Assembly (NCBI GenBank): GCA_015662775.1
Contig: DQTL01000091.1
Location: 1-38,659 of the forward strand
Length of the DNA: 38,659 nt
From: Lutibacter sp.
Lineage (GTDB): Bacteria > Bacteroidota > Bacteroidia > Flavobacteriales > Flavobacteriaceae
Direction: 5' to 3'
Both the position numbers and the translations under genes were made by a program. This document shows positions 1-8,030 of the stretch, in pieces (positions within the stretch are counted from its first letter, which is position 1; each line of letters begins with the position of its first letter). Below the pieces are notes generated by a model. That model worked only from the letters and a program-made list of their open reading frames with translations, was not told the DNA's origin and ran no database searches.

Positions 1-390
1 CCTTCAACAATTTTGGTGTTTAGTGTGGCATTTGGAATTTCTGTTGATGATACTATTCATTTTTTAGCTAAATACAGGCAAGAATTAATAGCAACCAATT
101 GGAGTGTTAAAAAATCAATTTATAGAGCCATTCGTGAAACAGGTGTGAGTATGTTTTATACCTCAATCGTCTTATTCTTTGGCTTTTTAGTGTTTACAGT
201 ATCTAGTTTTGGTGGAACAATAGCTTTAGGCGGTTTGGTTTCAGGTACTTTATTAGTTGCTATGTTATCTAATTTACTGTTATTACCTTCATTGCTTCTA
301 TCATTAGAAAGTAAAATTAAAAACAAAAAAGTTTTCAAAGAACGAAGTGTAGATATTTTACCAAAAGAAGAGTTAAATCTTTTTGACTAA
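1..390 (+). CDS. RND/MMPL-family exporter, C-terminal fragment cut by the window edge
   Basis: The frame is open from base 1, so this is the 3' end of a larger gene and the track's ATG/GTG start at 13 is only the first possible start inside the window. What remains is a hydrophobic C-terminal region with the motif GISVDDTIHFLAKYRQEL. In MMPL/RND-superfamily exporters of Bacteroidota this motif sits in a late transmembrane segment carrying acidic residues that take part in proton coupling. Two or three further membrane helices follow, then a short charged tail (KKVFKERSVDILPKEE). The usual protein is about 750-800 residues, so most of it lies outside. The stop codon is 10 bases before the ATG of the next gene, which suggests co-transcription with the SLC13 transporter. 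The substrate cannot be inferred. Confidence 0.75.
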   Translation, partial: PSTILVFSVAFGISVDDTIHFLAKYRQELIATNWSVKKSIYRAIRETGVSMFYTSIVLFFGFLVFTVSSFGGTIALGGLVSGTLLVAMLSNLLLLPSLLLSLESKIKNKKVFKERSVDILPKEELNLFD

Positions 391-400
391 CTTTACAGGT

Positions 401-1888
401 ATGTTTAATCACCTGTTTAAATCAAAACTTTTTTTAATATTTTTAGCTATAACCTTAGCTTCTATTGTATTATTTTTAACACCTTCACAAGTATATCCCA
501 AAGCACCAGCTGTTGCTGCTATGATAGTTTTAATGGCATTTTTGTGGGTAACTGAGCTTTTGCCATTAGCGGTAACCTCGCTGATTCCCATTGTATTTTT
601 ACCTGCAGTTGGTGTTGGTAGTTTATCACAAGTGACTTCGTATTACGCAAGACCTATCATTTATCTATTTTTAGGAGGTTTTATTTTAGCAATTGGTATT
701 CAAAAAACAGGTTTACACAAACGATTAGCACTTTTTCTATTACACAAAATAGGGGATAAGCCACATCAATTAGTACTAGGTTTTATGTTAGCGAGTGCCA
801 TTTTAAGTATGTGGATATCCAATACAGCCACCGTAATGGTTATGATGCCAGTAGGTTTATCTATTTTAGAAACAGCAAAATCAAACGGTCTTACGGGAAA
901 AGCAATAACCAACTTAGGTCTGGGTATTATGTTAGGAATTGCCTATGCAGCCGATATTGGCGGTATGGCTACTGTTATTGGAACACCACCAAACTTAGTT
1001 TTTTTAGAAATGTACACTGAGTTGTTCCCTAACAAACCACCTATAGGTTTTGTGAGTTGGATGATTATGGTATTGCCTATAAGTATTATATTTTTGTTCT
1101 CAGGTTGGTTGGTTTTGACTAAGGTGGTTTTTAAACTACCCAAAATACGTTTAATGGGCGGACACGAAATAATAGAAAATGAATACAGAAAATTAGGAAA
1201 AATGACAGCTGATGAAAAACGTGCTGGCTTAATTTTTCTATTGGCTGCCTTTTTATGGTTGACAGGATCTAACATACAAATAGGAGAAAGTTTTGAAATA
1301 CAAGGATGGCGAAGCTTATTAAATTTACCCGAATTTAAAGATGCTTCGGTAGCAATTTTTGCAGCGATCTTACTTTTTATTGTGCCTTCTAAAAACACCA
1401 GTAGAGCGACTATATTAAAATGGTCAGATACCCAACGAGTTCCTTGGGGCATCTTGTTGCTATTTGGTGGTGGATTGGCTTTAGCGGGTGGTTTTCAATT
1501 ATCAGGATTGGGAAAAATAGTAGGCGATAGTTTTACAAATATGCAATTAGATTCTCCTGTTGTCGCTGTATTTTCGGTTTCTTTTATACTCACTTTTTTG
1601 ACAGAAATAACATCCAATACCGCTATTACCAATCTAATATTACCTGTGATTGCAGAGGCTTCAAAAGTGTTGCAAATAGACCCAAGAATATTGATGATCC
1701 CTGCTACTTTATCAGCAAGTTGTGCTTTTATGATGCCTGTTGCTTCACCGACTCAAGCCATCGTATTTGGTTCGGGTTATGTGAATATGAAAGATATGAT
1801 TAAAGGTGGACTTTGGTTTAATTTTATAGGAATTATCCTTGTGTCCGTTATCTTTTTAGTTTGGGGTCGATTTGTGTTGGGGATTTAA
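401..1888 (+). CDS. SLC13/DASS family sodium- or proton-coupled anion symporter
   Basis: An inner-membrane carrier of about 495 residues, probably taking up dicarboxylates, sulfate or a similar divalent anion with a cation. Both SNT signatures of the DASS fold are present: ISNTATVMVMMP with S140-N141-T142, and TSNTAITNLILP with S405-N406-T407. These form the sodium and substrate sites in VcINDY-type structures. GTPPNLVFLEM follows the first SNT, as expected. About 11-12 hydrophobic segments are visible. The ORF track starts at a TTG (383) overlapping the upstream stop. I prefer ATG 401, which gives the usual short cytoplasmic N-terminus (MFNHLFKSKLF). It lies just downstream of the RND/MMPL gene on the same strand. 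Exact substrate is not readable from sequence. Confidence 0.88.
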   Translation: MFNHLFKSKLFLIFLAITLASIVLFLTPSQVYPKAPAVAAMIVLMAFLWVTELLPLAVTSLIPIVFLPAVGVGSLSQVTSYYARPIIYLFLGGFILAIGIQKTGLHKRLALFLLHKIGDKPHQLVLGFMLASAILSMWISNTATVMVMMPVGLSILETAKSNGLTGKAITNLGLGIMLGIAYAADIGGMATVIGTPPNLVFLEMYTELFPNKPPIGFVSWMIMVLPISIIFLFSGWLVLTKVVFKLPKIRLMGGHEIIENEYRKLGKMTADEKRAGLIFLLAAFLWLTGSNIQIGESFEIQGWRSLLNLPEFKDASVAIFAAILLFIVPSKNTSRATILKWSDTQRVPWGILLLFGGGLALAGGFQLSGLGKIVGDSFTNMQLDSPVVAVFSVSFILTFLTEITSNTAITNLILPVIAEASKVLQIDPRILMIPATLSASCAFMMPVASPTQAIVFGSGYVNMKDMIKGGLWFNFIGIILVSVIFLVWGRFVLGI

Positions 1889-1916
1889 TCCATGCGAGAC
1901 ATCGAGTAAACTTTTT

Positions 1917-2840
1917 CTACTCAACCACAATTTTAAAAGTCTTAACATACCCATCTACCATATCTGTAACTTTGAGTAAGTAGAAACCCTCAGTATAGTT
2001 TGACATATCAATACTGTATTTTTTCTTATTTTTATTTGAATAAATTTGTTTTCCTAAGATGTTAAATAATTCAAGTGAAGAACTGTTTTCAGATTCTACA
2101 AACAAGGTTTTTTGAACAGGATTTGGATAAATATTGAAGCTTTTTTCAATAAAATCATTTGTGCCTAAATAACCAGAACATTCATTTTGATTTTCTGCAT
2201 TTCCGTGGCAATAAAGCCAATCTGGTGCTTCAAAAATTTCTAAAACAGGAGAAATAATACCTGATGTGCCACCAACTCCTTCTGTATACTCGTAATAGTA
2301 ACCGCCTCCATCGCTTTCGAGCCATATCGTTTTTCGATTGTCAGCATCATAATAAACCTGCGTAACAACCATATCAGAACCGCTATAAAAATGGGAATAA
2401 GTATTTGCAGGTAGTATATCACCAATTTCTAATGTAAAATCATATAAAATAAATTCTTGATAAGAAGTGCCTCCGTTCCATGGTTCAACTGCCCAAACGT
2501 ACACTTTTTTTTCAATGATATCTTCTCGAATATATACATTTGAGTAGGTAAAAGTAGTTTCTACAAAAGTGTATTCACTACCAGGAGGACCAAAACAGTT
2601 TATAGCTCCACCTTCAGAATTTACAATTTGATGCTTTCGTAATTTGTAATAGGTGTTGCCATTAAATTCAATTTCTTCATCTAAATAAAACCTTCTAGGA
2701 TATTGATAACAACCTGTGTCATGATCCATAGAACAAACATCCCAAAACGAACCTTCTTGTAACATAGGTTCGTAATCTTGTGCTAAAGAATAAAGTGGAA
2801 GTAGTAATACAAAAAAGAATATGAAAGCAATATTTTTCAT
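1917..2840 (-). CDS. Secreted protein with type IX secretion C-terminal sorting domain
   Basis: A 307-residue exported protein. It has a classic signal peptide (MKNIAFIFFFVLLLPLYSLAQ) and a C-terminal T9SS type A sorting domain of about 75 residues. The domain starts at FNIYPNPVQKTLFVES, passes through ELFNILGKQIYS and SIDMSNYTEGFYLLKV, and ends in KTFKIVVE. The domain directs export through the outer membrane by the Por system, usually with surface attachment or release. The central part, about residues 22-225, is rich in Tyr, Gly and acidic residues and has several Cys. I do not recognise a catalytic domain there, so its function is unknown. It converges on the SLC13 gene with a 28-base gap. 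A TATCTTTG -7 motif lies just upstream on the minus strand. Confidence 0.85.
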   Translation of the reverse strand: MKNIAFIFFFVLLLPLYSLAQDYEPMLQEGSFWDVCSMDHDTGCYQYPRRFYLDEEIEFNGNTYYKLRKHQIVNSEGGAINCFGPPGSEYTFVETTFTYSNVYIREDIIEKKVYVWAVEPWNGGTSYQEFILYDFTLEIGDILPANTYSHFYSGSDMVVTQVYYDADNRKTIWLESDGGGYYYEYTEGVGGTSGIISPVLEIFEAPDWLYCHGNAENQNECSGYLGTNDFIEKSFNIYPNPVQKTLFVESENSSSLELFNILGKQIYSNKNKKKYSIDMSNYTEGFYLLKVTDMVDGYVKTFKIVVE

Positions 2841-2863
2841 GGCTAAAGGGTGGATTGTTTGAG

Positions 2864-2871
2864 CAAAGATA
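2864..2871 (-). promoter_or_regulatory. Probable -7 promoter element (TATCTTTG) of the T9SS cargo gene
   Basis: Read on the minus strand, this is TATCTTTG, an exact match to the Bacteroidota -7 consensus TAnnTTTG. It sits 23 bases before the ATG at 2840. A TTTA at the expected 19-base spacing upstream is a weak -33 candidate. Start-site distance and strand fit the downstream gene. No other evidence is available. Confidence 0.5.
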
Positions 2872-2960
2872 TGAAAAAATCACAAATAGGTAAAATTCAG
2901 CTTCTTAAATAAATAGTCAAAACTTCAAAAAGCTTTCTAGTATTACACCACGTGTTGGTT

Positions 2961-3197
2961 TTAAATCATTTTATCTTTTTTATATAAACACTTTGAAAAA
3001 TCAGGCTGAAATTTTCTTTTTTTTACTAAACGACGTCTAAAAGCTAAATAAAAAGAATATCCAAAATGTGTAAATACAAAGACGATAAGAAACCAAATAT
3101 ACTTATCCTTTTTATGCTTAAACGGGGTTAAATACAATTCTTTAAAAAATAGAATTAGAAAAAGAATTTTTAAATAGAGAATAATTTGAATTTTCAT
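2961..3197 (-). CDS. Small membrane protein, possibly PLDc_N-like
   Basis: A 78-residue protein with two hydrophobic segments (about residues 4-19 and 32-52) followed by a strongly basic stretch, AFRRRLVKKRKFQPDF. The pattern of Trp, a helix ending in Tyr-Leu-x-Phe-Arg-Arg, then a basic Lys/Arg tail resembles the phospholipase D N-terminal membrane domain (PLDc_N). Many Bacteroidota carry that domain as a stand-alone small protein of about this length. The assignment rests on pattern only. The ATG start is the only one that includes both helices. The gene lies between the T9SS protein and the penicillin-acylase gene, all on the minus strand, but the gaps are too long for clear coupling. It may equally be an unrelated two-helix protein. 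Confidence 0.5.
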   Translation of the reverse strand: MKIQIILYLKILFLILFFKELYLTPFKHKKDKYIWFLIVFVFTHFGYSFYLAFRRRLVKKRKFQPDFSKCLYKKDKMI

Positions 3198-3216
3198 TAT
3201 TTTTTTTACAGTCTTT

Positions 3217-3286
3217 TCATTTTCAAATTAGCTAATCAAGTCATTTTCAAATTATCAAATCAATTCATTATCAAATCAACTAATTA
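3217..3286. repeat. AT-rich tandem repeat, three units of about 24 bp
   Basis: Three degenerate units begin with tcattttcaaatta, tcattttcaaattatc and tcattatcaaatcaact. The array lies immediately 3' of the penicillin-acylase gene, whose TAA stop (minus strand, 3284-3286) is formed by the last bases of the third unit. Similar motifs (attagctaatt, agcaaatta) occur in spacers near 24219-24261 and 36716-36765. The track ORF 3186-3371 is produced by this low-complexity sequence. Confidence 0.6.
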
Positions 3287-5671
3287 CTCAGCTTTTAAAA
3301 CTAATTTATTATCTAAAGCTTTTATGGTTTCCTCATTAATAAGCATGGGTATAAATTTTCCATCTAAATAAAGTTGTGCTTGATCTTTGTAATGCTTACT
3401 AAGGAAATTACCTGAATTACCAGTTGGTATAATAGCTTTTGCATTTTCTACATCAGCAAAATCTATAATTCTACGCGTAGAAGGACCGCCGTGAACTTCA
3501 AACTTTCCTTCTGCGTTTTTGGTGAAAATTTGGTTGTTTAGCACTTCATTTGTGCCACTTGTTGGAAAAGGGCCTACATTAAAGTATTTTCTAAGAGCTG
3601 ACACTTCACCTAAAGGATGTTTGTGTTCTACTGAAATAAGCTTATCCCATGTCCAATCACTTACCTGATTACCCAATCTCTTTTCTAATACAAGTACGGC
3701 TTTTTGAAAAGCTATGTATTGTATATCAGCATTGTTCTCTTTTATATCTTGAGTCGTTACATTATCTAACCAAATTGGGTATTTGTCTTTTATTAAAGGT
3801 TCAATCATTCTACCCATAAGATGTGTCCCTGTTAATTGATTGTAGAGGTCATCTTCTAATTCATCTTCAAAAACGGCTTTGATATATTCGTAAGAAAATT
3901 GTGTATAAATACCTGTTCCTATACTTTTCAAAGTAGCCTCCCCTTTCCAACTAACAAGTTGTTGTAGAGCTTCTTTTTCTATATTTGAAAGTTCTTTGTC
4001 TTTGATGTTTTTATTCACAATACTAATTAATTCTGGAGCTACAGAAGAGGTGATATCATTTACCATTTCTTGTGTTTCTTTTTGAGTCCAATTATTCTTG
4101 GCATTTAATAGTTGTACCACTCTTTTAGCCCGATCTTGTGTGATGTAATAACCAGGAATATAACGTTTACTCACTGTAGAATCGGGTTGATTGTTACAGG
4201 AATATACATAATTCCAATCTGGATTAACGGCTTGCGGGTTTTCAGAAAAAGGTCGGTAGTCTATTTGGTGATTTTCAGGATTGCTTCCATCTAAGAGTAA
4301 TTTTGTTGGGGCATTATTTCCCCTTTGGTATAAGTTTCCAGTTGCCCACCAAGCTACATTTCCTTCTATATCGCCATACATTACATTGAGTCCAGGTGCA
4401 TGAATCATAGCAGGTCCTTTTTGAAATTCTTTGATATTGGTCGCTCTCGACATGGTGTAAGAAGCTTCAAGCATTTTATTGGGACGTTGTGTATAAACCC
4501 AATACATAGAAACTGGTTTGTCGGTTTTTACTTGCGAAACTACATCATTTATCACAGGACCGTGAATGGTTTCTCGTATTGTATGTTCTATAGTTTTCTC
4601 ATCTTTAATTGGAATTTCTACCGTGTAGGTTTCATATTTTTTATACTGATTTCCAACTAAGTATTCATCAGGATTATCTGGGTTGTTTTTTTCGATATAT
4701 AAATCAATATCATCATTTTCAAACATGGTTAAACCATATGCCATTTTATGGTTATGACCTAATAATGGATAAGGTGTTAAGGCTAAATAAAACCCATATA
4801 TTTCTGTAGTTGGTGTAACAATATGAGCCTGATACCAAGTAGCAGGTTGTGAAAAACCAATATGAGGATCATTAGCAAAAAGGACTTTTCCGTTTTTGGT
4901 TTTTTTTGGACTTAAAACCCAAGAATTACTTCCAATAAACGGAGGAACAGGTGAGAAATCTCTTAATTCTGTAATGGTTTTTGAAAGAGCAACTGCTTCT
5001 GACTCAATGTTTTTTGAAATATTTGTTTTAATTAATGTGGTGTTTTTGTCAATGACAAGATCCAAGTCTTTTAGATAAGCGTCACCTAGCTTTTCTTGAA
5101 TGGCACTTAGCAAAGGGTCAGTTTGATTTCCCATAGCAAAACCATAACTCATATAGCCAAAAACATTGTAAATATCTACCAATGTAAAAGCCTCTTTTTT
5201 AACTTTGATGATTGAAAATTCTATAGGAGTGTCACCATTTTCAATATAGGCATTGACTCCTTTGAGGTATGCCATGGCTTCTTGATAATAAACTGTAGTT
5301 TTATCGATATTGGCAACAATTTCTTTGCTCTTTTTATCAATACCCAAGCTCAAATAGAATTTATCGGATTTTAAAGCAACTTTTCCAAAGATTTCGGATA
5401 AACGTCCTTCCGAAATACGACTGACTAATTCCATTTGCCAAAGTCTGTCTTGTGCATGGACATAGCCTAAGGCAGTCATTGCATCTAAATCATTTTCAGC
5501 ATAGATATGTGGTATTCCGTAGTCGTCATAATAAACACTAACATCTTTGTCAATTCCTTGAAGTGAAGCACTTCCTTTATAGGTGGGTTTTAATGAATTT
5601 AAGTAGAAAGCTCCACCAATTAGAATTATAAGAATAAGGGTTAAAAGTGATAATCCAATTTTTTTAAGCAT
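3284..5671 (-). CDS. Penicillin acylase family protein (Ntn hydrolase), membrane-anchored precursor
   Basis: A large N-terminal-nucleophile hydrolase that cleaves an amide bond; natural substrates in this family include acyl-homoserine lactones and other N-acyl compounds. The order is an N-terminal membrane segment or signal (LSLLTLILIILIGGAFYL), the alpha-chain region (YDDYGIPHIYAENDLDAMTA, then GYVHAQDRLWQMEL), and the autoprocessing site GSNSWVL. Ser248 (from the start used here) becomes the beta-chain N-terminus and nucleophile. Then come FANDPHIGFSQPATWYQAH, GHNHKMAYGLTMFENDDIDL and GLNVMYGDIEGNVAWWATG, all expected beta-chain landmarks. Length (795 residues) is normal. The track starts nine codons earlier at 5698; MLKKIG at 5671 gives a standard signal or anchor, so I prefer it, though neither start has a clear ribosome site. 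Substrate is unknown. Confidence 0.88.
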   Translation of the reverse strand: MLKKIGLSLLTLILIILIGGAFYLNSLKPTYKGSASLQGIDKDVSVYYDDYGIPHIYAENDLDAMTALGYVHAQDRLWQMELVSRISEGRLSEIFGKVALKSDKFYLSLGIDKKSKEIVANIDKTTVYYQEAMAYLKGVNAYIENGDTPIEFSIIKVKKEAFTLVDIYNVFGYMSYGFAMGNQTDPLLSAIQEKLGDAYLKDLDLVIDKNTTLIKTNISKNIESEAVALSKTITELRDFSPVPPFIGSNSWVLSPKKTKNGKVLFANDPHIGFSQPATWYQAHIVTPTTEIYGFYLALTPYPLLGHNHKMAYGLTMFENDDIDLYIEKNNPDNPDEYLVGNQYKKYETYTVEIPIKDEKTIEHTIRETIHGPVINDVVSQVKTDKPVSMYWVYTQRPNKMLEASYTMSRATNIKEFQKGPAMIHAPGLNVMYGDIEGNVAWWATGNLYQRGNNAPTKLLLDGSNPENHQIDYRPFSENPQAVNPDWNYVYSCNNQPDSTVSKRYIPGYYITQDRAKRVVQLLNAKNNWTQKETQEMVNDITSSVAPELISIVNKNIKDKELSNIEKEALQQLVSWKGEATLKSIGTGIYTQFSYEYIKAVFEDELEDDLYNQLTGTHLMGRMIEPLIKDKYPIWLDNVTTQDIKENNADIQYIAFQKAVLVLEKRLGNQVSDWTWDKLISVEHKHPLGEVSALRKYFNVGPFPTSGTNEVLNNQIFTKNAEGKFEVHGGPSTRRIIDFADVENAKAIIPTGNSGNFLSKHYKDQAQLYLDGKFIPMLINEETIKALDNKLVLKAE

Positions 5672-5766
5672 GGTTTGGTTGTTTTGAAATGAAGTCATAG
5701 CATGGCTACGATTCTAATGGGTAAATGTACAAAAACCATGTGAAACGTATTTTTATCATGTTGTTA

Positions 5767-5810
5767 TTGTTCTTGTAGAGACGTTGCATGCAACGTCTCT
5801 ACAAGAACAA
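5767..5810. repeat. 44-bp perfect palindrome of the GTAGAGAC family
   Basis: The sequence is self-complementary for 22 bases on each side of the central gcatgc, with inner arm gtagagacgttgc and no mismatch. It lies between the Fe-S assembly gene and the acylase gene, both on the minus strand, 26 bases after the former's stop. There is no T-tract on either side, so a simple intrinsic terminator is not supported. The core gagacgttgcatgcaacgtc recurs almost exactly at 29646-29668. The gagac/gtctc ends recur at 38566-38659, so it belongs to a dispersed REP-like family. Confidence 0.8.
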
Positions 5811-5835
5811 CGCAAGGTGTTTTCGACAATAACAA

Positions 5836-6183
5836 TTACATGCCTAACATTACCTTACCTGCTTCCGTTATCATCCCTGCATGCCATAAAGGCTCAAAGA
5901 CTAGTTTTACATTTACAACAAAGTCAGTATATTTTTGTTTGATACTTTCTTTTACGTTGGCTACAATTGCATCACTAAGTGGGCAAGCTGGTGTAGAAAG
6001 GGTCATTTCTATGTCGACTGTTGTTTTTCCGTCGTAATCTAACTCGTAGATTAAGCCTAGATTAACAATGTCAATTTCTATTTCTGGATCCATTACATGC
6101 GATAAGATATTTTCAATAATATCTATTTCTATTGCGACAATTTCTTCGTTTGTTTTCTTTGGTGTTTTTTCTAGTATTCCCAT
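5836..6183 (-). CDS. MIP18/DUF59 family Fe-S cluster assembly protein (SufT/PaaD-like)
   Basis: A 115-residue cytosolic protein of the MIP18 (DUF59) family, which helps load or mature Fe-S proteins. Seen in sequence: a short variable N-terminus, then the family core VMDPEIEIDIVNLGLIYEL and the conserved TLSTPACPLSDAI with Cys67, the likely metal- or cluster-binding cysteine. Near the end is VKLVFEPLWHAGMITEAG, also typical. Length matches the single-domain members encoded with SUF systems in Bacteroidota. No other suf genes are in the window, so an operon link to them cannot be shown. Upstream is a gene-poor stretch of about 800 bases. Confidence 0.85.
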   Translation of the reverse strand: MGILEKTPKKTNEEIVAIEIDIIENILSHVMDPEIEIDIVNLGLIYELDYDGKTTVDIEMTLSTPACPLSDAIVANVKESIKQKYTDFVVNVKLVFEPLWHAGMITEAGKVMLGM

Positions 6184-6560
6184 TTTTATATAGTTTATAA
6201 TCTTTAGATTTCTTTATTTTTCCCACAAATTTTATTGATTGTTGCGGATTTTTCTGTGTTCTTCCTTTTTAGCTTTAAAAGGAATTGGCTTACTTCATCA
6301 GTTTGCCACATTGTGATTCTTCCTTTAGATTTACATTGTTATGTTTTTCTTATTTATAAAGTATTTAGCTTTGCAAAAAAGAATGGTATGAACTTTATTC
6401 ATATCTAGATTTATTAGATCTAATTTCATATTAGTCACCCTTCTTTTAATTGCCGATTACCTAAGGACTAAATAGAATTTCAGTTTTGATCTTCTAAAAA
6501 TTTTAGTTAACGTAATCTTTTTTCCTAATACAAAACAAAATTATGGAAATTAAATAAACT

Positions 6561-6692
6561 ATGGGTATTGATGTTAGTAAATTAACTTTTGATGATCGTA
6601 TATTTCATTTATGTGTTAAATCGGCCATCCAAAACAACTCAAAAATGAAAATTTATTATCACAAAATAGTAAAACAAGATAAAGAAACCTAA
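6561..6692 (+). pseudogene. Probable IS110-family transposase remnant (N-terminal fragment)
   Basis: A 43-codon ORF starting MGIDVSKLTFD. The GIDVSKxxxD motif is the first acidic motif of the DEDD catalytic site in IS110 transposases, found within the first 10-15 residues of the intact protein. The rest (HLCVKSAIQNNSKMKIYYHK) ends at a stop. No further IS110 domain such as the RuvC-like second half or transposase_20 region can be followed downstream, where all frames are interrupted. An intact enzyme is usually 300-400 residues. The assignment rests on a single short motif, so chance resemblance is possible. Confidence 0.4.
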
Positions 6693-6947
6693 CGAATTGA
6701 TTGGTAAACGAACACAAAAAGAAATAATAAATAGGTGAGCTTAATTATCAAGTGTTTAGGAAGTTTAATTAGATTAGAAATAAATGGCAAGAGTTTTCGC
6801 GGCGGTTAATAGACAAACACCTTAAGTATGTTGCTTAAAACAACTAAATTTATATTTGGTAGATTCATAGAATACGCGATGGTAAGTATCAAAAGATACA
6901 TTGTATTCCCTAAAAATAAGCTTTACAAAAAATACTATTTTAATATA

Positions 6948-6955
6948 TATATTTG
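6948..6955 (+). promoter_or_regulatory. Probable -7 promoter element (TATATTTG) before the SRPBCC gene
   Basis: An exact match to the Bacteroidota -7 consensus TAnnTTTG, 25 bases before the ATG at 6981. A TTTA at 6922-6925 is a poor -33 candidate, with 22-base spacing. The position fits a short leader for the two-gene unit that follows. Confidence 0.5.
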
Positions 6956-6980
6956 TTTCAAATTTAAAAACTAACCAAGC

Positions 6981-7994
6981 ATGAAAACATTTTTAAGAAT
7001 ACTTGCCATTACAGCTCTTGTGATTATTGCTTTTTCCATATATATTGCAACTAGACCTAGTAATTACGAAGTGAAAAGAACAAAAATAATAAAAGCACCA
7101 TTATCCTTAATTTACAATACGGTAAACGAGTACAAAACTTGGAACAAATGGGGACCTTGGCGTGAAAATGATGACACATTTACTGCTGATTTTTCAAAAA
7201 CAACTACTGGTGAAAATAGTGGTTATTCTTGGAAGAGTAGATTTGAAGGAGACGGAAGTATTAAAACTCTTGCTTTAAAAGAAAATGAAGCTATAGAGCA
7301 ATTAATTATAACGGATAGACGTGGCGAAGCTTACTCTAATTGGCAATTTGAAAGTGTTGAAGATGGAACAAAAATAACATGGATTAAAAAAGGAAGCTTA
7401 GACTTTAATTCTAAAATGTTTTTTATGGTATTAGGTAATACTGAAGAAGTCTTTGGAGATATATTGGAAATATCATTAAAAGAACTAGATACTTATATAC
7501 ATTCTGAAATGGATAAATACAGTATTTCAAACAGTGGCGTTGTTGAATACAATGGTGGTTATTATATCCATTTAACTACCGAGTGTTCGTTTGAAGAAAT
7601 GGGAGCCAAACTTGATAAAATGTTACCTGAGGTTTTGATTTATTCCATGAAAAAAAGCTATCCAAGAGCTGGAGATATATTTACCTTATTTCATAAATAT
7701 GATGAAGAAAACAAAAGAGTAGCATTCTCTAGTTGTATTCCGGTAAAAGAACGTGTAAATCCAGAAGGAGAGATTGCACTCGCTTTTATGGAATCTGGTC
7801 GTTACCACAAAACTACTTTACAAGGAGCTTATAAATATTCTGAAGAAGCTTGGAAAAAAGCCTTTGTATTTGCTAAAGAAGATGGTCATACAATTCCTGA
7901 AAATGGAAAACCATTTGAAGTTTATAGAAAAGGACATACTGACTCTGCTAATCCTGCGGATTGGGTAACGGAAATATACTTACCAATAGACTAA
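6981..7994 (+). CDS. Membrane-anchored SRPBCC domain plus GyrI-like effector-binding domain protein
   Basis: A 337-residue two-domain protein. An N-terminal hydrophobic segment (about residues 5-23, LRILAITALVIIAFSIYIA) anchors or exports it. Residues about 30-165 match the polyketide-cyclase/SRPBCC fold, with TKIIKAPLSLIYNTVNEY and WNKWGPWRENDDTF near its start. Residues about 185-335 match a GyrI-like/AraC effector-binding domain, with AFMESGRYHKTTLQGAY in the middle and WVTEIYLPID at the end. Both folds bind small hydrophobic ligands. The arrangement is found in Bacteroidota, but no ligand or reaction is known to me. There is no DNA-binding domain, so it is not a regulator by itself. The next gene starts 36 bases downstream, so the two are probably one transcript. 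Confidence 0.8.
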   Translation: MKTFLRILAITALVIIAFSIYIATRPSNYEVKRTKIIKAPLSLIYNTVNEYKTWNKWGPWRENDDTFTADFSKTTTGENSGYSWKSRFEGDGSIKTLALKENEAIEQLIITDRRGEAYSNWQFESVEDGTKITWIKKGSLDFNSKMFFMVLGNTEEVFGDILEISLKELDTYIHSEMDKYSISNSGVVEYNGGYYIHLTTECSFEEMGAKLDKMLPEVLIYSMKKSYPRAGDIFTLFHKYDEENKRVAFSSCIPVKERVNPEGEIALAFMESGRYHKTTLQGAYKYSEEAWKKAFVFAKEDGHTIPENGKPFEVYRKGHTDSANPADWVTEIYLPID

Positions 7995-8030
7995 TTTATC
8001 TGCTATCATTACTAACTAAAACTACTAATT

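Larger units (their letters stand above)
6184..6980. other. Gene-poor spacer with decayed sequence
   Basis: About 800 bases with no intact gene on either strand. It contains a 43-codon plus-strand ORF resembling the N-terminus of an IS110-type transposase (listed separately). It also has an unrecognised 35-codon minus-strand ORF at 6204-6311 and, near its right end, the promoter for the SRPBCC gene. No tRNA fold or long hairpin was seen by eye. The stretch after 6692 is broken by stops in all frames I followed, which suggests remnant rather than functional coding DNA. Confidence 0.55.

Noticed and set aside
383-400. TTG 383 as the start of the SLC13 transporter
   Set aside because: It overlaps the upstream stop region and adds six residues with no family support; ATG 401 fits better.
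943-1452. A 169-residue minus-strand ORF opposite the SLC13 gene, and other antisense ORFs of the track
   Set aside because: They are shadows of well-supported genes, with low-complexity Lys/Ile/Pro composition and no recognisable domain.
5767-5810. Palindrome as an intrinsic terminator for the Fe-S assembly gene
   Set aside because: No T-tract follows on either strand, and related sequences occur elsewhere as repeats.
6204-6311. A 35-codon minus-strand ORF (MWQTDEVSQFLLKLKRKNTE...)
   Set aside because: Too short, no recognised family, no promoter or conserved context; could be chance in a non-coding spacer.
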